Assembly: GCF_016920785.2 (NCBI RefSeq)
Contig: NW_024609846.1
Coordinates: 74,967,816 to 75,031,815 of the forward strand
Reading direction: 5' to 3'
From: Ixodes scapularis
Taxonomy: Eukaryota > Arthropoda > Arachnida > Ixodida > Ixodidae
DNA length: 64,000 bases
Positions within the stretch are counted from its first letter, which is position 1, and each line of letters opens with the position of its first letter. A model generated the notes under the pieces. It was not told the DNA's origin and ran no database searches. It was given only the letters and a program-made list of their open reading frames with translations. Made by a program: the position numbers and the translations under genes. Of the stretch, positions 1 through 11,390 are shown piece after piece.

Positions 1-933
1 AAAAACGCTAGCGAGTGAGTCAAATTTTTGTGACGCCGCCCAACCGCCCTGCTATCGGCTGCACAAAGCACATAATGTAAAAAAACAAAAAAAAAACGCG
101 TTTCTTATTTTTCTGTTCGCCACGTTTCACCTCAATCGACTCAAAGGGAATCGCGGCTGTACGTCGGTTGACTCATTACTGTGCCTATATTGTAGATTGT
201 CTCACTGCTCTGGAGCCTTTTTTATGCGATCTTATTCTGATAACGTTATATTTTGCTTTTTCATCTTGGCTGCATACTTCTAGATGACCTTCTACACATC
301 GCACTCCTTGTCGACATGTCGCGGGACTAATTGGAAGTCACTGTTTGCTCACTCCTTGGTGCACATATTTCTTGTTCAGCATCAGTTATCTGAAGGAGGC
401 ACCATGAAACCCTAAAATTTGTTCAGAGATACCTCAACATACTGTATTAGAGTGCTGTTTTGTGTGTTGTAGTTTCATACAAACCAAATTGCACTTTGTA
501 ATATACCCTATAACTGTTCAGTACAATTAAAGTTGCAATGAAACATTGGCCACAATAGGGGACTCGGCTAACGTGGCCGAAAAATTCCTCACATAATTTT
601 CTCCATGGGTCATTTTGGATGTTGACAAATTTTCTTGTGAATAATGAGTGTTATGCACATATGTTTCTTCTACTTTTGGTACAGGTACTTCAGCTAGATA
701 AGCCCCAGCAAAGACAGCAAGACAGTCTCATGGGGCCACACCAAGGATAACAGTGTTCCTGCTCGAGTCCCGGGTCATGTCACCGAACTTCACTGAACAT
801 AATGGTACATTCCCTTTCCTTAACTTTTCCCTCTGAAATGTGTTTTTCTGTTGTTGTCTTTGTAAAAAGGGTAGTACAACGTTTAAACACCAAAACATTC
901 CTAAATGGTCTCTGTACCAGACAATAGAGTGTC
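1..933. other. unassigned flank, no gene seen
   Basis: I see no coding exon, RNA gene or repeat that I can name here. The sequence is AT-rich with scattered stops in all frames. It ends at the TTA target site of the element that starts at 937. Confidence 0.5.
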
Positions 934-1609
934 TTAGGCCCGCTTCAGACGGGGCAACTTTTTGAGCAATTTTGGGGTTGCTGGTGGGTTGTTCCATAGC
1001 TTTCCCTAGATCGACACGAATTGCTGAGATCTGGTCTGGCTCGAAACGGACGAGCAACTCGGACAACTCGGAGATGTTTGAAGCAGGGACTCAAACCGAA
1101 AAATATAACGTTTCGGTTACGGTTACGGTTACCGCTTCCTGTTGATAACGGTTTCGTTTCGGTTTTTTACGGTTTTAATTTTTACGGTTTCGGTTACCGG
1201 TTACACGTTCATAAAAACCGGTTTATTTCGGTTTTTCGAATAATTTGTCTAATTGAAATGCTAGACAGCCATTTTAGAAAAAACTGTTTAAAGTAGTCTC
1301 AGATATCCAATAACGTGAAATACAAGGAACCTAGAAACGTCTTAATACTTCTAATTGGTCAGCAGTTGCACACGTTCCTAGCTCCAACTCTTGTTCACTA
1401 CATCTACTTACATTATTTAGTTTGATGCCCGAGCATACATGTTACTTCTAGTACTCGGGGATCATCGCGTTCTATATAATAAAAATTAAAATAAATAAAA
1501 TAAACACCGCTACTCTGTCGTTTGACACCATTTATAAACAATTACCCTAAGAAAGTTCCCACTTGATGCTGGAAGAACCATTCGCACTTTCTCGTCGCTA
1601 CAGTTGATT

Positions 1610-3008
1610 TCAACCTCGTACATGCAGGCGAGTCTTCGCTTCACTGAAGGAAGGAACAGAACTACAGCCATCCACTAGTAAAATACTGCTAAGTGGAATG
1701 AAGTAATAAAATTGAGAGCTGGGCTGGGCGGGCCGTGAGGCAAGAAGCCTTCGTGCAGCGAATGGAAAGTCCGCCGTAGTCGGGCGGCCCGTCAAAACTA
1801 CTTTCCTCACTAAACACTGCCCAGTCGACTTCAGGTGCCTGCTGGGTCGAGTGGACTGGCGGTGTAGGTCCCGTCGCTTTTGACTTGTAGGCAGTGCTAC
1901 CCAGGTCCGACTGAGAGTCTTCGACGACGCTTTGCTTGCCTGTAGTGTGTTCCTCTGTGTTGGTGTGGTTGTCCTCCTCGCCATCGTACGTGTTGAAGGA
2001 GCCGTCATCGGCGTGGGGCTCAATGACTGTCGGTCCTGCTGAGCCACTCCAGGATTCGCTCGGCGGCGGTGGTTGTCGAGTCGGGATCCATTGGGTCGTT
2101 TTCTTCGATCCAAGATCAAGCTCGGGCACGGTCGGCCGAGACGCCAGCCTCGCAAAGAGCATGGGCGAGAATGTCCTCGACAGGAAAAACGCACAGGAGC
2201 GTCGAGGAGACGACTGTGCCGTCGATGACGACACTGGTGGGTTTCGAAGACTCAGCGTAGCTGCCGGACTCACGATTAGGGGGCCTCTTCGACTTGGTGT
2301 CTGGGCGGTAGCTGGTGTGCGCGGGAGCACGAGGCGTGTGGCGTCCGCGTCGAGGCTGGTTGGGTAGCTGGTCGGGGAGCTCTCTGAAAACCTCAGACTC
2401 GAATCCTCGACGTCTGGGATAGGACTGCCGTCCTACAGTTCCCTCTCGCGACGACGCGGAAGAGTTCCAGTCTATCGAAAATGAGGTGCTGGTGTTCGGG
2501 GAGCATGTCATCCCAGTAGAACCGATGGCGGGGGAGATGCCTGATCTCATGGACATCTCTCGTGGAGAAACTTATGGTGTCCTGGGCGAGGTCGCTCAAA
2601 ATGTCGTAGGCATGACGGACCCTCGCTCCGGCATGGGTGGTGGGGGCTCTATCAGAGGTAGTTGGATTGCGCTGGTGGCTCTGGTAGAAATGATTCTCGT
2701 AGAAGCCATACCTCCGGCGGTGGCAGGGGGAGGCCTCCGGCGATGCTGGAAGCGATCTCTCGGCGCGTCTGTGGATGTTCGAGCTCACCGTGCCGACGTT
2801 CGAATAGCTCGCGTTCACAGTTTTGCGAGAGAGACTGTTGAGACTGCTGGCCGTGTGGGGCGAGATTGACCAGGCCATCGACGATTGGAAGCAGGGGGGC
2901 TATGTTGCGCTTTTTGGACTCCCAGGAGACTAGGGAGAGGGAAGTGACGTCAACGACACAGCAAACGCAGATTGGGTGTTGATTTCGTTTTCTTCTGTCA
3001 ACATCCAA
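1610..3008 (-). pseudogene. degraded GC-rich minus-strand coding block inside the hAT element, function unknown
   Basis: Overlapping minus-strand open frames run 3008-2652, 2878-2393, 2556-2116 and 2330-1689, each taking over in a different frame. The local sequence is far more GC-rich than its surroundings. The predicted segments are rich in Pro, Ser, Arg and Glu with a plausible protein-like composition, for example an acidic Thr/Ser-rich stretch near 1950-1800. This is what a once-continuous reading frame with several frameshifts looks like. I recognise no domain, and no DDE or hAT dimerisation motif. It could be a captured host gene fragment or an accessory transposon ORF. Confidence 0.35.
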
Positions 3009-3082
3009 TCTGCATTTGCTGTGTCGTTGACGTCACTTCCCTCTTCCAAGTCTCCTGGGAGTCCAAGAAGCGCAACATAGCA
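2902..3082. repeat. ~180-bp palindrome at the 5' end of the coding block
   Basis: Two nearly identical arms of about 75-80 bp face each other around position 2990, each containing TGACGTCACTTCCCTCT or its complement. One arm overlaps the beginning of the minus-strand open frame, so the start of that block is duplicated in inverse orientation. Confidence 0.75.
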
Positions 3083-3246
3083 CCCCAGGGCAGCTCCCAA
3101 GGTTCAGGCGAAGGAGGCAGAAATTGGATCCCATGTCTGTTGGACGAGGGTGGCGCGTTGGCGCGTTTGACGAGGAGGCATCCTTCTCCTTGGCTTTTTC
3201 TTTTGTAATGTTGAGAAGCTGAGAGGCGTGGCAGTGCCGGCGACGG

Positions 3247-3455
3247 TAAAGCCCCTCTATCCTGGGAAAAGTGGCGCCGTTCATTGTTGTTAAATGCTCG
3301 AGGCACGTGCGACGCGCTACTTCTGGGAAATTCATGCCGTCTGAAATAGCTAAGTGTTGCGCTGTGCCGCCATGACCTTCCCAAGGGCTGCACGTTGCAC
3401 GTGCCTTGTGCATCGACGAACATTGCGCTACTTTTGAAACATGAAGGGGCTTTAG
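3247..3455 (-). mobile_element. MITE family A copy 1 (~210 bp)
   Basis: This copy has ends TAAAGCCCC and GGGGCTTTA and a shared interior including AAAAGTAGCGCA. The same ~210-bp sequence recurs in the window at 3742-3951, 52103-52313, 52909-53133, 53131-53190 (partial) and 53818-54029. There is no open reading frame of its own, so it is a non-autonomous DNA element. Confidence 0.75.
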
Positions 3456-3564
3456 GCGGCGGGTGCCACTCGGTTTGAAGAAGGGTCTCGGCGCGGGAAG
3501 GAAAAGAAAAAAACTCGGACACCCTTCTGACGTTTCCTCGCTCCTTCCACCACTCTCAGCCCGA

Positions 3565-3565
<1 letters not shown>

Positions 3566-3600
<35 letters not shown>
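3566..3600. repeat. (TA)n microsatellite
   Basis: An uninterrupted TA dinucleotide run followed by short TATA-rich sequence. Confidence 0.95.
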
Positions 3601-3605
<5 letters not shown>

Positions 3606-3741
3606 TGTATATATAATACAAAACGCCAATGTCAAACCCCTGAATTTTTTTTTCTTTCTGTGTTGTTTCAAAATCGTCACTCGCGACACGTATCACACTA
3701 AACGAACAACATAAACATTATTAATGAACAGCAGGGCCCAT

Positions 3742-3951
3742 TAAAGCCCCTTCATGTTTCAAAAGTAGCGCAAAGTGCGTCGATGCACGAGGCACGTGCA
3801 ACGTGCATCCCTTGGGAAGGTCATGGCGGCACAGCGCAGCACTGAGCTAGATTTCAGACGCCATGTTCTTTCCAGAAGTGGCGCGCTGAACGTGTCTCGC
3901 GCGTTTCCACAACAATGAAGGCGCCACTTTTCCCAGGAAACAGGGGCTTTA
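3742..3951 (+). mobile_element. MITE family A copy 2
   Basis: Inverted relative to the copy at 3247-3455, with the same TAAAGCCCC end. Its right end directly abuts the foldback element that begins at 3952. Confidence 0.75.
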
Positions 3952-5553
3952 GGGCCCGTTTGCTCGAAGCGCTAACCGCGGCTAAAGTTAGCCGCAGTAC
4001 CTAGGAGAGGGATTCTGAGATCATGTGACAGGGATCGGTAGGGATGCGGGAAAACATTTCGGTGCCCCGCAAAGTGAGCGCCGCTCGCTTCGGAACTAAT
4101 ATGTCGTTGTAACTGCAATATCGCGCGCGTTAGTCAGTAACTAATGGTGCAGGAGGCTTTCGCTTTGCCTTACCTCACTTAAATCGCAAAGCATGAGCAA
4201 TGACCTCGCCGCATTTTTTAGATAGTTCGATTCTGGCCATTCTTAAGCCTAAATGAACACGATAATTGTCGGCATGCATGGAAACGTCTTGGGAAAGTGG
4301 ATTGCCTTGACTCAATCGGCCTTGTATTGATAGCACACAAATTTCCCAAGCACCGAGGTGCATGCTACGAGTGTAGTTGCAGGCATTGCGCGTGCTGGCG
4401 TATGCAGTAGTAATATACCCTTGCTCTGGGCAGGGGGCGCCAGCGCGTCCGGAAGACTTACGCAAGACGCGACCAAGTTTTGCTGGCTGCATCATCCGTG
4501 TGGCGCTGTAACGTTCGATTTTGCACGTACCACGTTCGAATACAAGCCGCTGTCAGCATCTGTAGATGTGCGGTAACAAAACGTCTAAAAAAAGTAAAAA
4601 AAAAAAAAAAAAAAAAGAACAGAATTATGCTGCTTGCGGCCGCAGCGTTCCATTAAACATTCCTTTCATATTTGCTTTCTTTCACAGCTTCCGCGAGCAC
4701 GTATATTTCACTTTACGTGATAGTGAAGCCGAAGCTACTCGGAAAAGCGCGTCATCCTGAACGATGCTCGCACTGCACGAGCGCGCGTGCTAGTCAGGGA
4801 CGCGGAAAGCTCGCAGCTCGCTCTTGTAGCCTCTGCTACGCTGGAACTTAGAATGGAACTGAGTAGAAAAAACTCTAGTGGGGAAGCCTATTGATGCATG
4901 TTCGAAACGCGAGCCAAATATTCTATTTTGCTCGCCTGCAGCGCTGCTCAAAACTTGTGAGCTACGGGCCTATCGTTCTAAAGGAAAAAGTCTAAAACAA
5001 ATTTTGCCTTGCACGCGCGTTCGTCCAAGTCTTATAATGATTATTTACTTCGAATCTTTTATAAGAGGAAGGACAGCGAGCGCGGACCATAGAATTACAC
5101 TTCCAGCGTTCTTCTCGATGCTTGGGTAATTTAGAAAAAGGTCTGTTGGGGCGGGACGCTGGTCTTCTTTTGTGTACTATTAATATCCGGTCGATTGAGT
5201 CAAGGCAATCCGCTTTCCAAAGACGTTGCCATGCCGACAATTATCGCGTTCATTTAGGCTTAGAAAGGCCAGAATCGAAAGACTATGCAACAAATGCCGC
5301 GAAGTCATTGCTCGTGCTTTGCGATTTAAGCGAGGTAAGGCAAAGCGAAAGCCTCCTGCACCATTCGTTGCTGACTAACGCGCCCGATAGTGCAGCTACA
5401 ACGACATATTAGTTACAAAGCGAGCGGCGCTCACGCACCGGGGCGCCGCCATGCTTCCCGGCATCCCAGCCCCCAGTCACGTGATTTCAAACTCCCTCTC
5501 CTAGGTACTGCTGCTAACTTTAGCCGCGGTTAGCGCTTCGAGCAAACGGGCCC
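3952..5553. mobile_element. 1.6-kb foldback element with ~360-bp inverted arms
   Basis: The left arm (3952 to about 4322) begins GGGCCCGTTTGCTCG and matches the reverse complement of about 5190-5553, with roughly 85% identity by eye. The two arms share the segments around GCTAACCGCGGCTAAAGTTA and CAATTATCG. The middle (4323-5189) has a long poly-A tract (about 4587-4614) and no recognisable gene. I could not identify a clean target duplication. Confidence 0.7.
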
Positions 5554-6639
5554 AGGTTTTCTTTTCCGCCAGCTCTGCATGATGGCCAATTTACCTCGTT
5601 TCTTTATACTGGCTACTGCATGTCAGGAACATCGGTGGTTTTGATAGAACCGAGTTGGATGGACATCTGAGAATTCGAACTTATTAGTTAATACACTGAA
5701 AGCGACACGTACTGAATTCATGTAGCGATGTAGGAGTGTGGCAGATTTAGAAATATAGAATTTTTTTAATTATAAGCTCGACCACTAATTCAATCTGGGT
5801 ATTCTTAATCCTAAAGTCAGATTGAATGGAAATATGTAACCAGATGCACCACTCGCTGACAGTAACTCTGTCAAATGGCCACAACAATTTAAGATCCCTC
5901 CTCCAGGTCATACTTCAGAAAAACTAATGGTTTATTTTTCGGTTAATATTGGTTAAAACCGGTTACCGGTGAATAATTTACGGTTCCGGTTACGGTTCCG
6001 GTTTTTATAAATATCAAATAACGGTTTCGTTCCGGTTACGGTTACAGAAAAAATTTCGTTCCTAAACGGTTTTCGGTTTCGGTTACGGTTACGGTTTGAG
6101 TCCCTGGTTTGAAGCGGCAGCAGCCAATCGAGAATGTGATATTTTCACGTGAAACCCCTGTGGTGGTGATGATGATGACAACTGAGCTTGCCATCACCAT
6201 GATGAAATTTTATTTTCCTTGCTTTATTTAGATGCACAGTTACATAAAAAAACATGTTTTTATATCTTTAAATTGTGCTGAGAATACTAACTCGTCTTTT
6301 TGAAACGGTTTATTTCCAAAAACGATCCATTTCAAACCAGAACCAAGTCTTTAGCTGTCATTATCACTACCACAGGGATGTCACGTGAAAATATTGCATT
6401 CCTGATTGGCTGCTGCCGCTTCACACTTTTCCTAGTTGCTCGAGTTGCTCGTCCATTTCGAGCCGAACCCGATCTCAACAATTTGTTTTGATCTGGGAAA
6501 ACCTAGGGAACAACCCGCCAGCAACCTCAAATTGCTGGAAAAGTTGCCACGTCTGAAGCGGGCCTTAGTAAACTGAAATCGAGGGCAGTGGAGCTCTTAA
6601 TTCAAACCCACGTGGAGAATTTTTTTTTTGCCTTTTTTT

Positions 6640-6870
<231 letters not shown>

Positions 6871-7684
6871 ATATACATATCAGGGATGGGCAATATTGCA
6901 AATACAAGTATTTGAAATACGTATTTCAATTACATTGTGTATTTTGCAATTGTATTTCATTACAAATTGGGTAATGTATTTCATGTGTATATTTAAATAT
7001 TAAAATGTGGGTATTTCAAATACAATTGTAATTAAATACAATTTTGTGGGCGAAAATACATCCCTCAAATTTATTGTCACGACTCAATTTGCTCACCTAA
7101 GATGTGTTCAGAGTAGGAAGAAAATTACGTTCTGCACCGAATGCAGTGTCTCTCAATCAAGCACAAGCGTTTAGTGACTTTATGATTACGGTGCTAGTCC
7201 AGGGCAAGAATACTGAAGAAATCGACGTTCACTAGCGGACTGGCTAAATAAGTGCCTGTGACCACTTGTGATGCTTTCCAGCCTGATTTCCATCCATACT
7301 TTTGCCTGGAACATTCTAAATGCGCGTGTTGTCCAGATTTTCGTAACTGGTGCGAGTTGGAACAATAAAAAATTCTCTAGATAGTGCTGCCCGTCTTGGT
7401 CGTCTCGGTTCTTTGTTGGTCTATAACAAAATGTAATCGACAAAAAAAAAACTGTTTGAAGCTCTGTACTTTTTTAACCTATTACATCCAAGCTGATTAC
7501 ATTTTTTATGATTATATTTCTATAACATTACGAGAGCCTCGCACACTAACTCCCAAGTGTGCGATACAAAATTAAAATGAGATACCCAGAAACCCGTTGC
7601 AGGTGCCCTAAAGTCGCTGACACTAATTTTGAGGAATGTATTTGGAAGAGACCAAACACATTTGGTTGTATTTGTATCTTGTAC

Positions 7685-8707
7685 TTAAAGGGATACTGAA
7701 CCAAAAAATTTAGTGTCCATAATAAGTGGCGCACATTCTTCCTACGAGCCAGCAGCAGCCGGTGTGCGCGAGCACACGCAACAAAAATGATGTCAAAGAC
7801 CTCCATTCGCGGTTAAAGGGGTTCTCCGCCGTTTTCTTCATAGTCCCCGATTTGCCTAAAAGCTTGCTAGACACACCAACAAACATCGCTGAACTAGTAA
7901 CCCAAATATTTGGACAAAATAATGTTTTTTCGTGCAGTTACTGAATCTACAATTTTGGACCTCATCGTGTTTTTCAAAGTGAAAAGCTCTACGGGCAACA
8001 TTGAAAAAGTGACGTCATGGTTGGGTAGGAGTTCACTCTTTGGGCTGTAGACTTTGTTCACATCTGATTACAAACAGTTTCATGGTGTCAAATGAATGCT
8101 TTGGAAGGTCGCTCCAGCCCCCGCGCAGCAGCACGATACAAATGCTCGGCATAGTTCAGATTTAGACTGCCTGCTCGAACTGCAATCCAGCCCAACCGTG
8201 ACGTCAGGGCAATGAAAAGCGCGGGTATATTCGAATCTTCGTTTTGGCGTCGTTTTCATTTGCCGATTTCACAAAAACTATTCTGAATTTCGCGATACTA
8301 AATAGCATACCGAAAAGAGTAACCGACGGCGATTTCGAATATATGGTTAGTTGGGGTTGCTCAAAATATCGCCGGAGTTGCCCTTTAAGATGACAGTGAA
8401 ATCTATGGGCTTCGGGCCAAAAGAGAATAAAGACAAGTTTTTCATCTACACAGTGATGTCTGGTGTAACAGGTATGCGATTAGTTGGTCTAACAAGCACG
8501 TAGCTGTCACTTGTAGAGATGAAAAGCCTGGCTTTAGTCTCCTTTGGCCCGAATCCCACGCATTTCACTGTCCTCTTAAGCGAGAATGGAGGTCTTTGAC
8601 GTAATTTTCGTTGCGTGTGCTCGCGCACACCGGCGGCTGCTGGCTCGTGGAAAGAACGTGCGCCACTTATTATGGACACTAAATTCTTTGGTTCAATATC
8701 CCTTTAA
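7685..8707. mobile_element. TTAA-bounded inverted-repeat element nested in hAT element 2
   Basis: It begins TTAAAGGGATACTGAACC and ends with the complement of TTAAAGGGATATTGAACC. About 125 bp of inverted similarity covers 7685-7808 against 8580-8707. TTAA at both ends suggests TTAA-targeting (piggyBac-like behaviour), although the AGGG start is not the classic piggyBac terminus. Inside there is another inverted pair (8394-8448 against 8513-8572). Confidence 0.6.
7811..8388. mobile_element. inner TTAA-bounded element
   Basis: It starts TTAAAGGGGTTCTCCG (7811) and ends CGGAGTTGCCCTTTAA (8388). These termini resemble those of the 19626-23590 unit. It lies wholly inside the element at 7685-8707, giving three levels of nesting with hAT element 2. 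Confidence 0.55.
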
Positions 8708-8810
8708 ATGCTTTTTTGGAAATGTAATTAGATTTGTAATTAAATACATTTTTGACGAAGTATTTTGTATTTGTATTTCAATATATTTGCATGTATTTTG
8801 TCCATCCCTG

Positions 8811-8891
<81 letters not shown>

Positions 8892-8905
8892 CATACATAT
8901 GCATA
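8811..8905. repeat. (TA)n microsatellite
   Basis: A long TA dinucleotide run with CATA interruptions at its right end. Confidence 0.95.
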
Positions 8906-10059
8906 TACATATATATGCTTTTTTTAGTTTTAATGTATAGACACATAATTTGCACACTAATTAACATTCAGAAGTGCTTTTATTCACACTCTGTGGCTCC
9001 CTAGTGTTTGCAATAGCTTCTTGGTGAGCTATTGCGAGCTCTGCAAAGGGACGGGCATCTTCCCACCCTTTGCAGGCTGTAAAGCTGTAGTGCACAGCTC
9101 TAGCAGGTCGCACCTCGCACACTATCTCCATCATGAAGCATAGGTGCTGCATGAGTCGCATCACACTGTAAGGCCATATATGGCCGGGTCACAGCACCTG
9201 GGACCATGCGTCACTGCACTCAGGTATGGTATGGTGGCATGGTCGGGGCATGAAGGAGGGGTACAACTTGTAAATGCTGATCTTCATCACATTTGAGACA
9301 CATTTTTTTTCTACTTTTGTGTCGAGTTGTCAGTCTTTTAAGGGTGAGGAAGCAAGCAGCAGCGAGAGCAAGAAAAAACAATTAGAAGCCACTCTTACTG
9401 AGAATCTATTACGGGCACTAGGAAGCCGCCGAGTATAATTAAAATGCTTCTAAAGGTGAATTAGCATATAAATTATGTGCTAGTGCCTCAAAAATTTAGA
9501 AAAGAAAAACAATTTAGATTGGGAGGACTTAAAGGACTTAAACCAGAACTACACAGTCTGTAAGTTTGAAATTTGACACCTGAAACCACTCGGCCACCAC
9601 ACAATTTTATTTCCAGGTTATTCATCGAGGTATATGAATTTTGTTTGCAGCTGTCAGCTGCAAGAGAGATTGCCTTATTTTCGTTCACTTTACTATTCCC
9701 ACCAAATATGACAAGTGACCAAGAATAGAACCTCATTTGTCGGCCGAGGCACTGTGCTTGCACACGGCAAACTAGCCTGTCTTGCTGGGCTCATATTTTG
9801 TTTCATCACCCGTTTAGGATTCTGTTGTCGCTCATCAAAAGAAGAAAAAAAAAACTTACTAAGTCTGACTTATTCTGGTGTGCAAGTACCCTTGGCAGTA
9901 AACTCTGCTAAATGGGGCAAAATGTATATACTTTTTTTTTAGCAAATATGCATTGTTTTAGCAAAATGAGCTACACTATTTGACTAAGGTGAAACAGAAC
10001 GAGCCTCTCCATCTGGGTCTGTTTCTATCTCTCGCAGACACTATTTCCTGCTTTTTGTG
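8906..10059. other. no gene recognised
   Basis: No credible exon, RNA or element ends were seen. Short open frames here have no family resemblance. Confidence 0.4.
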
Positions 10060-10138
10060 GTTTGTATCAGATCCGGCCAAAGCATCTGTGTTAGACTAAG
10101 ACTGGGTTCTTTAGGATATGTGCAGGTATTCTTCGCAG

Positions 10139-10200
10139 CAAGTGGCTGCCAATCAGGAACACGTGTTTGTTCTCGGCCACCAAGAGCAAGTATTTTCAAG
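10139..10200 (+). other. exon-like cassette, copy 1 of a tandem duplication
   Basis: A 62-bp segment is bounded by a good acceptor (pyrimidine tract then CAG at 10136-10138) and a strong donor (GTGAGT at 10201). One frame reads QVAANQEHVFVLGHQEQVFS and stays open. About 230 bp downstream it is repeated with its upstream flank almost unchanged. I do not recognise the peptide. It may be a duplicated internal exon of a gene outside the window, or a chance splice-site pair in a repeat. Confidence 0.35.
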
Positions 10201-10366
10201 GTGAGTGATTGATGCCTATCTGTGTTGTGTGTTTCATTCCTCACAGGCACTCTATTTCCTGTCTTTATAGTGGTCTTGTGTCAGACTTTTGTGTCTCTGT
10301 CCGGCCAAAGCATCTGTGTTAGGCTAAGACTGGGTTCTTTAGGATATGTGCATGTATTCTTCGCAG

Positions 10367-10428
10367 CAAATGGCTGCCAATCAGGAACACGTGTTTGTTC
10401 TCGGCCACCAAGAGCAAGTATTTTCAAG
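10367..10428 (+). other. exon-like cassette, copy 2, donor changed to GC
   Basis: Nearly identical to 10139-10200, with the same CAG acceptor and the same length. The donor is GCGAGC instead of GTGAGT. GC donors can be used in animals but are weak, so this copy may be skipped. Confidence 0.35.
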
Positions 10429-10453
10429 GCGAGCTATTTCCCGCCTATATGAG

Positions 10454-10630
10454 TTTCAGCATTTGTCAAGGAGCGCAAAATCAAAGCCCGGGGGTTGGCC
10501 ATTGCAAAAATGTTGACTCGGAAGCGCATAAGGAGGAAGCTTTACAAAAGTATCCACCTGCCTCTACAAGTGAAACCGAAACTAAGAATGTGGGTTCCAT
10601 TTGAAAAAAAAAAAAAAAAAAAAAAAAAAA
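10454..10630 (+). other. A-tailed segment with a short open frame
   Basis: A Lys/Arg-rich open stretch (around AKMLTRKRIRRKLYKS, about 10504-10551) runs into a ~28-base poly-A tract (about 10603-10630). The A-tail suggests a retroposed fragment. No AATAAA precedes the tract and no family is recognised. Confidence 0.3.
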
Positions 10631-10639
10631 CATTGTTGG

Positions 10640-11125
10640 CCCGAATTAGCTTGGGGGCGGCACAGAGCAAACAAGCCACGGTACGAGTATGCTTGGTGCA
10701 GGCTTTTGTCGAAGTGGTCGATGACTCTGTGTTTTGTAAAAAAAATCGTTTTTTTTTTTAAAGTGTGGTGGTCGAATATTCGGGGATGGGCATTGAGTCG
10801 GGGTGTTAAGGTAAAAATTTCATCCACATGCCAGGATTCATGTGATTGTCCGCCTAGCGAGGGGGACAAGGCCTTCAAAAGTTTAGGTTCGCAAAAGGGG
10901 TGCGTCAGTATTGACGCCTCATTTTATATCATGCATCTCATTTCAAAACGCACTATAAATGACATGCCTGAGATTTGTTTGGGTGTAAGTCCTCTCAGCA
11001 AGTATATGGTTCTGTCTCAAAAAGGTCTGATCTGATGTTGACCGCACCTCAGGTCTCCACCGATGATTCATCAGGATGAGACCCAGCCGGGACACTAGGG
11101 AGGAGCGGCTTAAGCAAGGGAGGCT
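10640..11125. other. no gene recognised
   Basis: Contains a short poly-T stretch (about 10750) and no credible coding or element signal. Confidence 0.4.
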
Positions 11126-11126
11126 A

Positions 11127-11390
11127 CATATAGACGCTTTCAGCGCGCGCCAAATTGAGCCGCCATAGCCGACCTTCTCTTGTCTTACCGAGATGCCGAG
11201 CAACTGAAGCGGGCGTTCACGAGTCTCCACAAGGGCTTATGCTGGGGAGAAGGACACGGTAGAACCTAATATGGCGATTACCTGTCCTGCTGTGGTAATG
11301 AGGAAGTGGAGCGAACGCGATAAGAGGAAACAAAAACTGAAGGTCGGTTATGGCGGCGCCCATGCATAGCTGCCTGAAAGCGTCTACACG
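11127..11390. repeat. foldback repeat with ~48-bp arms
   Basis: The left arm (about 11129-11176) contains GCCGCCATAGCCGACCTT. The complementary arm is at about 11339-11388 with AAGGTCGGTTATGGCGGC. It is probably a small MITE. Confidence 0.5.

Larger units (their letters stand above)
1084..6106. mobile_element. 5-kb hAT-type element inserted in the outer element
   Basis: The terminal inverted repeat is CAGGGACTCAAACCG at 1084, with its complement ending at 6106. The element is flanked by a perfect 8-bp duplication GTTTGAAG (1076-1083 and 6107-6114), the hAT signature. The subterminal regions (about 1087-1240 and 5925-6106) are packed with short CGGTTACGGTTT-like repeats in inverted orientation, typical of transposase-binding subterminal arrays. 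I could not find a hAT transposase. The interior holds a degraded minus-strand coding block and several nested foldback elements, so it is either a non-autonomous gene-carrying element or one decayed beyond recognition. Confidence 0.8.
937..6564. mobile_element. outer TTA-flanked inverted-repeat DNA element, split by a hAT insertion
   Basis: The ends are inverted repeats: GGCCCGCTTCAGAC at 937 and its complement ending at 6564. The similarity continues inward for about 145 bases on the left, against roughly 6,415-6,564 on the right. Both sides are flanked by TTA (934-936 and 6565-6567). A 3-bp TWA duplication is the habit of the PIF/Harbinger superfamily, so a non-autonomous Harbinger-like element is the best guess. 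Without the 5-kb insertion it is only about 600 bp and has no coding capacity. Confidence 0.7.
6881..8810. mobile_element. hAT-type element 2, non-autonomous
   Basis: The ends are CAGGGATGGGCAA (6881) and the complement of CAGGGATGGACAA (ending 8810). The subterminal sequence is rich in ATTTGTATTT-like repeats on both sides. An 8-bp duplication ATACATAT lies at 6873-6880 and 8811-8818. The duplication falls in TA-rich sequence, so it is weaker proof than usual, but it coincides exactly with the inverted repeat ends. The element is nearly filled by TTAA-bounded insertions and has no transposase frame. Confidence 0.75.

Noticed and set aside
3033..3689. 218-codon minus frame
   Set aside because: Starts in poly-T/TA sequence (Ile-Tyr repeats) and runs through a MITE; no domain.
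8586..9004. Overlapping frames with Ile-Tyr repeats
   Set aside because: TA microsatellite translation joined to MITE sequence.
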